From Lactifluus volemus (taxonomy: Eukaryota; Basidiomycota; Agaricomycetes; Russulales; Russulaceae), in contig WTXI01000007.1 in NCBI GenBank assembly GCA_022376515.1, forward strand, positions 434,001 to 498,000: a stretch of 64,000 nt of DNA, written 5' to 3'. This document shows, one piece after another, positions 62,561 to 64,000 of the stretch. A program made the position numbers and the translations under genes. The stretch's first letter is position 1; the number at the start of each line of letters is the position of its first letter. The notes under the pieces are model-generated. The model had not been told where the DNA came from. It ran no database searches and saw nothing but the letters and a program-made list of their open reading frames with translations.

Positions 62561-63520
62561 ACCCTTCACCCCACCCTTCACCTATCCTTCCCACCCCACA
62601 CTCACCTTGTGTCGTGACCCCAACCCTCATCCAACCCCACCCACCCCAGGCCCACATAGTCTACGTAGCTGAGCACATCTTTGTTTTTGTAATCATGCTG
62701 CGCTATATAAGCTGGATTCAAAAAAAAAATTTGCTCCGAATCACTCGAGCACCTTTATGTAATTGGGGAGATAACGATGATTCCTGGTGATAGGTACGCC
62801 CAACAGGCGCGGGCGCCATTATCCTTTCTCGCGCTTGTCAAGTCCGTCACGGTATTGCAGTTGCGGTGACTCATCACTAAATCTACTCACATCACTGCGC
62901 CCCTTACTGGCCTGTATTCTCGCTTCCTCTTTCCTTACATGGCCAATATTTTCCTGCCGCTGAGGGTTCAAGTCAGTTTGCCTCTACATATCTCGACCCG
63001 GATCATATCTGACCGCCCTCGTTAAATTATACTGTATTATGCTGCCAAGACCTCCAAAGTCCACAAGGTGATCTCTCAGCCTTCATGTCCATTTCACTGC
63101 TAAATGATGCAGGAGCTGCTTTTAGGGCTCGCCCGTGAATGCGATTCCTTGCTCACCACAGTAAGGGAATACTCTAATAACGCGGTGTTTACTTCGACGT
63201 CGTCTACTTGACTCAAACGCGAGTCACGTGCGACTCGTTTGTGTACTAATCAATGTTCCACACAAGCGGGTTGGACCGGTGTGAACTTGATTTTTCGGTC
63301 CGGTCTGAGTTGGAGAAAATATGGGTGGTGTGCAATTTGGACCGGTGTGACACCGGACTGGCGGTTGCAACACTAGATATATCATATCATATCAATCATT
63401 GGCAATGTGCGGCGTGGTACGCACTTACTTTGTCAGATGCCCCTGGGCGCTCATCAAGAGCATGATCTAGACCAGCCCATCCCCCCTTCCCCAGGTCTTG
63501 CCCTTTACCTCTTTGTCCTC
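62561..63520. other. Intergenic, CA/CT-rich start, no gene seen
   Basis: 62565-62660 is a cacc/ccacc-rich tract. Short frames near 63253-63465 have no support. The last part should contain the promoter of the next gene. Confidence 0.45.
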
Positions 63521-64000
63521 ATGGACTCGAAGAATTTCGTGCCAGTCTCTGGTTTAAACGACCTGAGCGAGAGCGCCCTTTTGACTGGTGAGTTTATCGC
63601 TGCGGGTTATGCCGAATGGTTGAATTATGAAATTTACCAGCGAGGTCTTTAATAAGTGCGGCGAAGAATGTCAAGATATACAGAGTTAGCACCTTCCACT
63701 ATTATCCCCGTTCCGCTTGACATTCTCCTCCTAGTCCCAATGCGATGAACTCAGCAGGCGATGTCTAGATCTCGCTTCTTCTCTGAGGGACCACTCCCAG
63801 GGACTCGAGGGCACCCTAGCTCAGCAAGCCATTGATGAAGTTGAACGGTAAAAAGAGAGAACTAGTTCTCTTTCTTGACGACCGATAACCAAAATTTCTA
63901 CCTCTAGCGTGTTGAGGAACATCCTCAAAAGGGTGCACAAATGGGCAGACCTTGGCAAGATGAAGTCGTTTGTGCAACAAACCGAGATCAGGCTCGGTCT
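63521..64000 (+). CDS. Start of an MLKL_NTD-like (four-helix bundle) protein, cut by window edge
   Basis: ATG 63521 (MDSKNFVPVSGLNDLSESAL) opens exon 1, ending near 63587 before gtgagt. A later exon from about 63737 reads SQCDELSRRCLDLASSLRDH, GLEGTLAQQAIDEVER, and after an intron at about 63848-63907 VLRNILKRVHKWADLGKMKS, FVQQTEIRLGL to the window end. This spacing of amphipathic helices (NxxQCxxLxxRCxxL... xxVLxxIxxRVxxWAxLxKxxxFxxQ) is the adaptor/MLKL N-terminal bundle found at the head of many Agaricomycete kinases and NLR-type proteins. An extra exon between 63590 and 63735 is possible. The C-terminal effector is outside the window. Confidence 0.65.

Overview
The window looks like nuclear DNA of a mushroom-forming basidiomycete (Agaricomycetes). 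Genes are broken by many short (about 45-130 bp) GT-AG introns. Gene content fits this group: a Bni1-type formin, an Agaricomycete F-box/leucine-rich protein, a secreted RlpA-like double-psi barrel protein, a pair of secreted PEBP genes, a Crinkler-type protein, Copia and DIRS-like retroelements, and the start of an MLKL-like four-helix protein. The species cannot be named from the sequence. No rRNA, tRNA or CRISPR array was recognised.

Layout. 0-16 kb is mostly ordinary gene space: end of an RCC1-repeat protein (1-1083), a Ser/Lys-rich protein (1177-2681), a secreted RlpA-like protein (3059-4098, minus), a small single-pass membrane protein (7261-7769, minus), an F-box protein (8361-10082, minus) and a large formin (10266-15867). 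16-19 kb holds two tandem secreted PEBP genes. 19.5-28.6 kb is an accessory island: three copies of one HNH-nuclease family (a decayed copy, then two intact tandem copies) around a Crinkler gene with a duplicated N-terminal domain and an NTPase domain that lacks the Walker A lysine. 28.8-33.1 kb returns to housekeeping genes: an RBM5/RBM10-like splicing factor, the complex I subunit B15/NDUFB4, and COQ7.

33-64 kb is repeat-rich. It has a degenerate reverse transcriptase/RNase H element, dispersed repeat blocks, a duplicated C2H2 zinc-finger locus, a probable LIM-domain/pseudokinase fusion gene (42227-44464), a decayed second copy of the NDUFB4-COQ7 locus, isolated pieces of CFT1/CPSF160 and citrate synthase, a 342-bp MITE with TA target duplication, and an intact, apparently very young Copia element (54177-60062). 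The window ends in the first exons of an MLKL_NTD-like gene.

Reading frames need care. In several otherwise well conserved genes the frame slips by exactly one base inside an exon. Adding one base restores both the family motif and the splice phase. Most or all of these look like lost homopolymer bases in the assembly rather than real decay. The 5.3-kb Copia frame, the F-box gene, the second PEBP gene and the two tandem HNH genes are clean.
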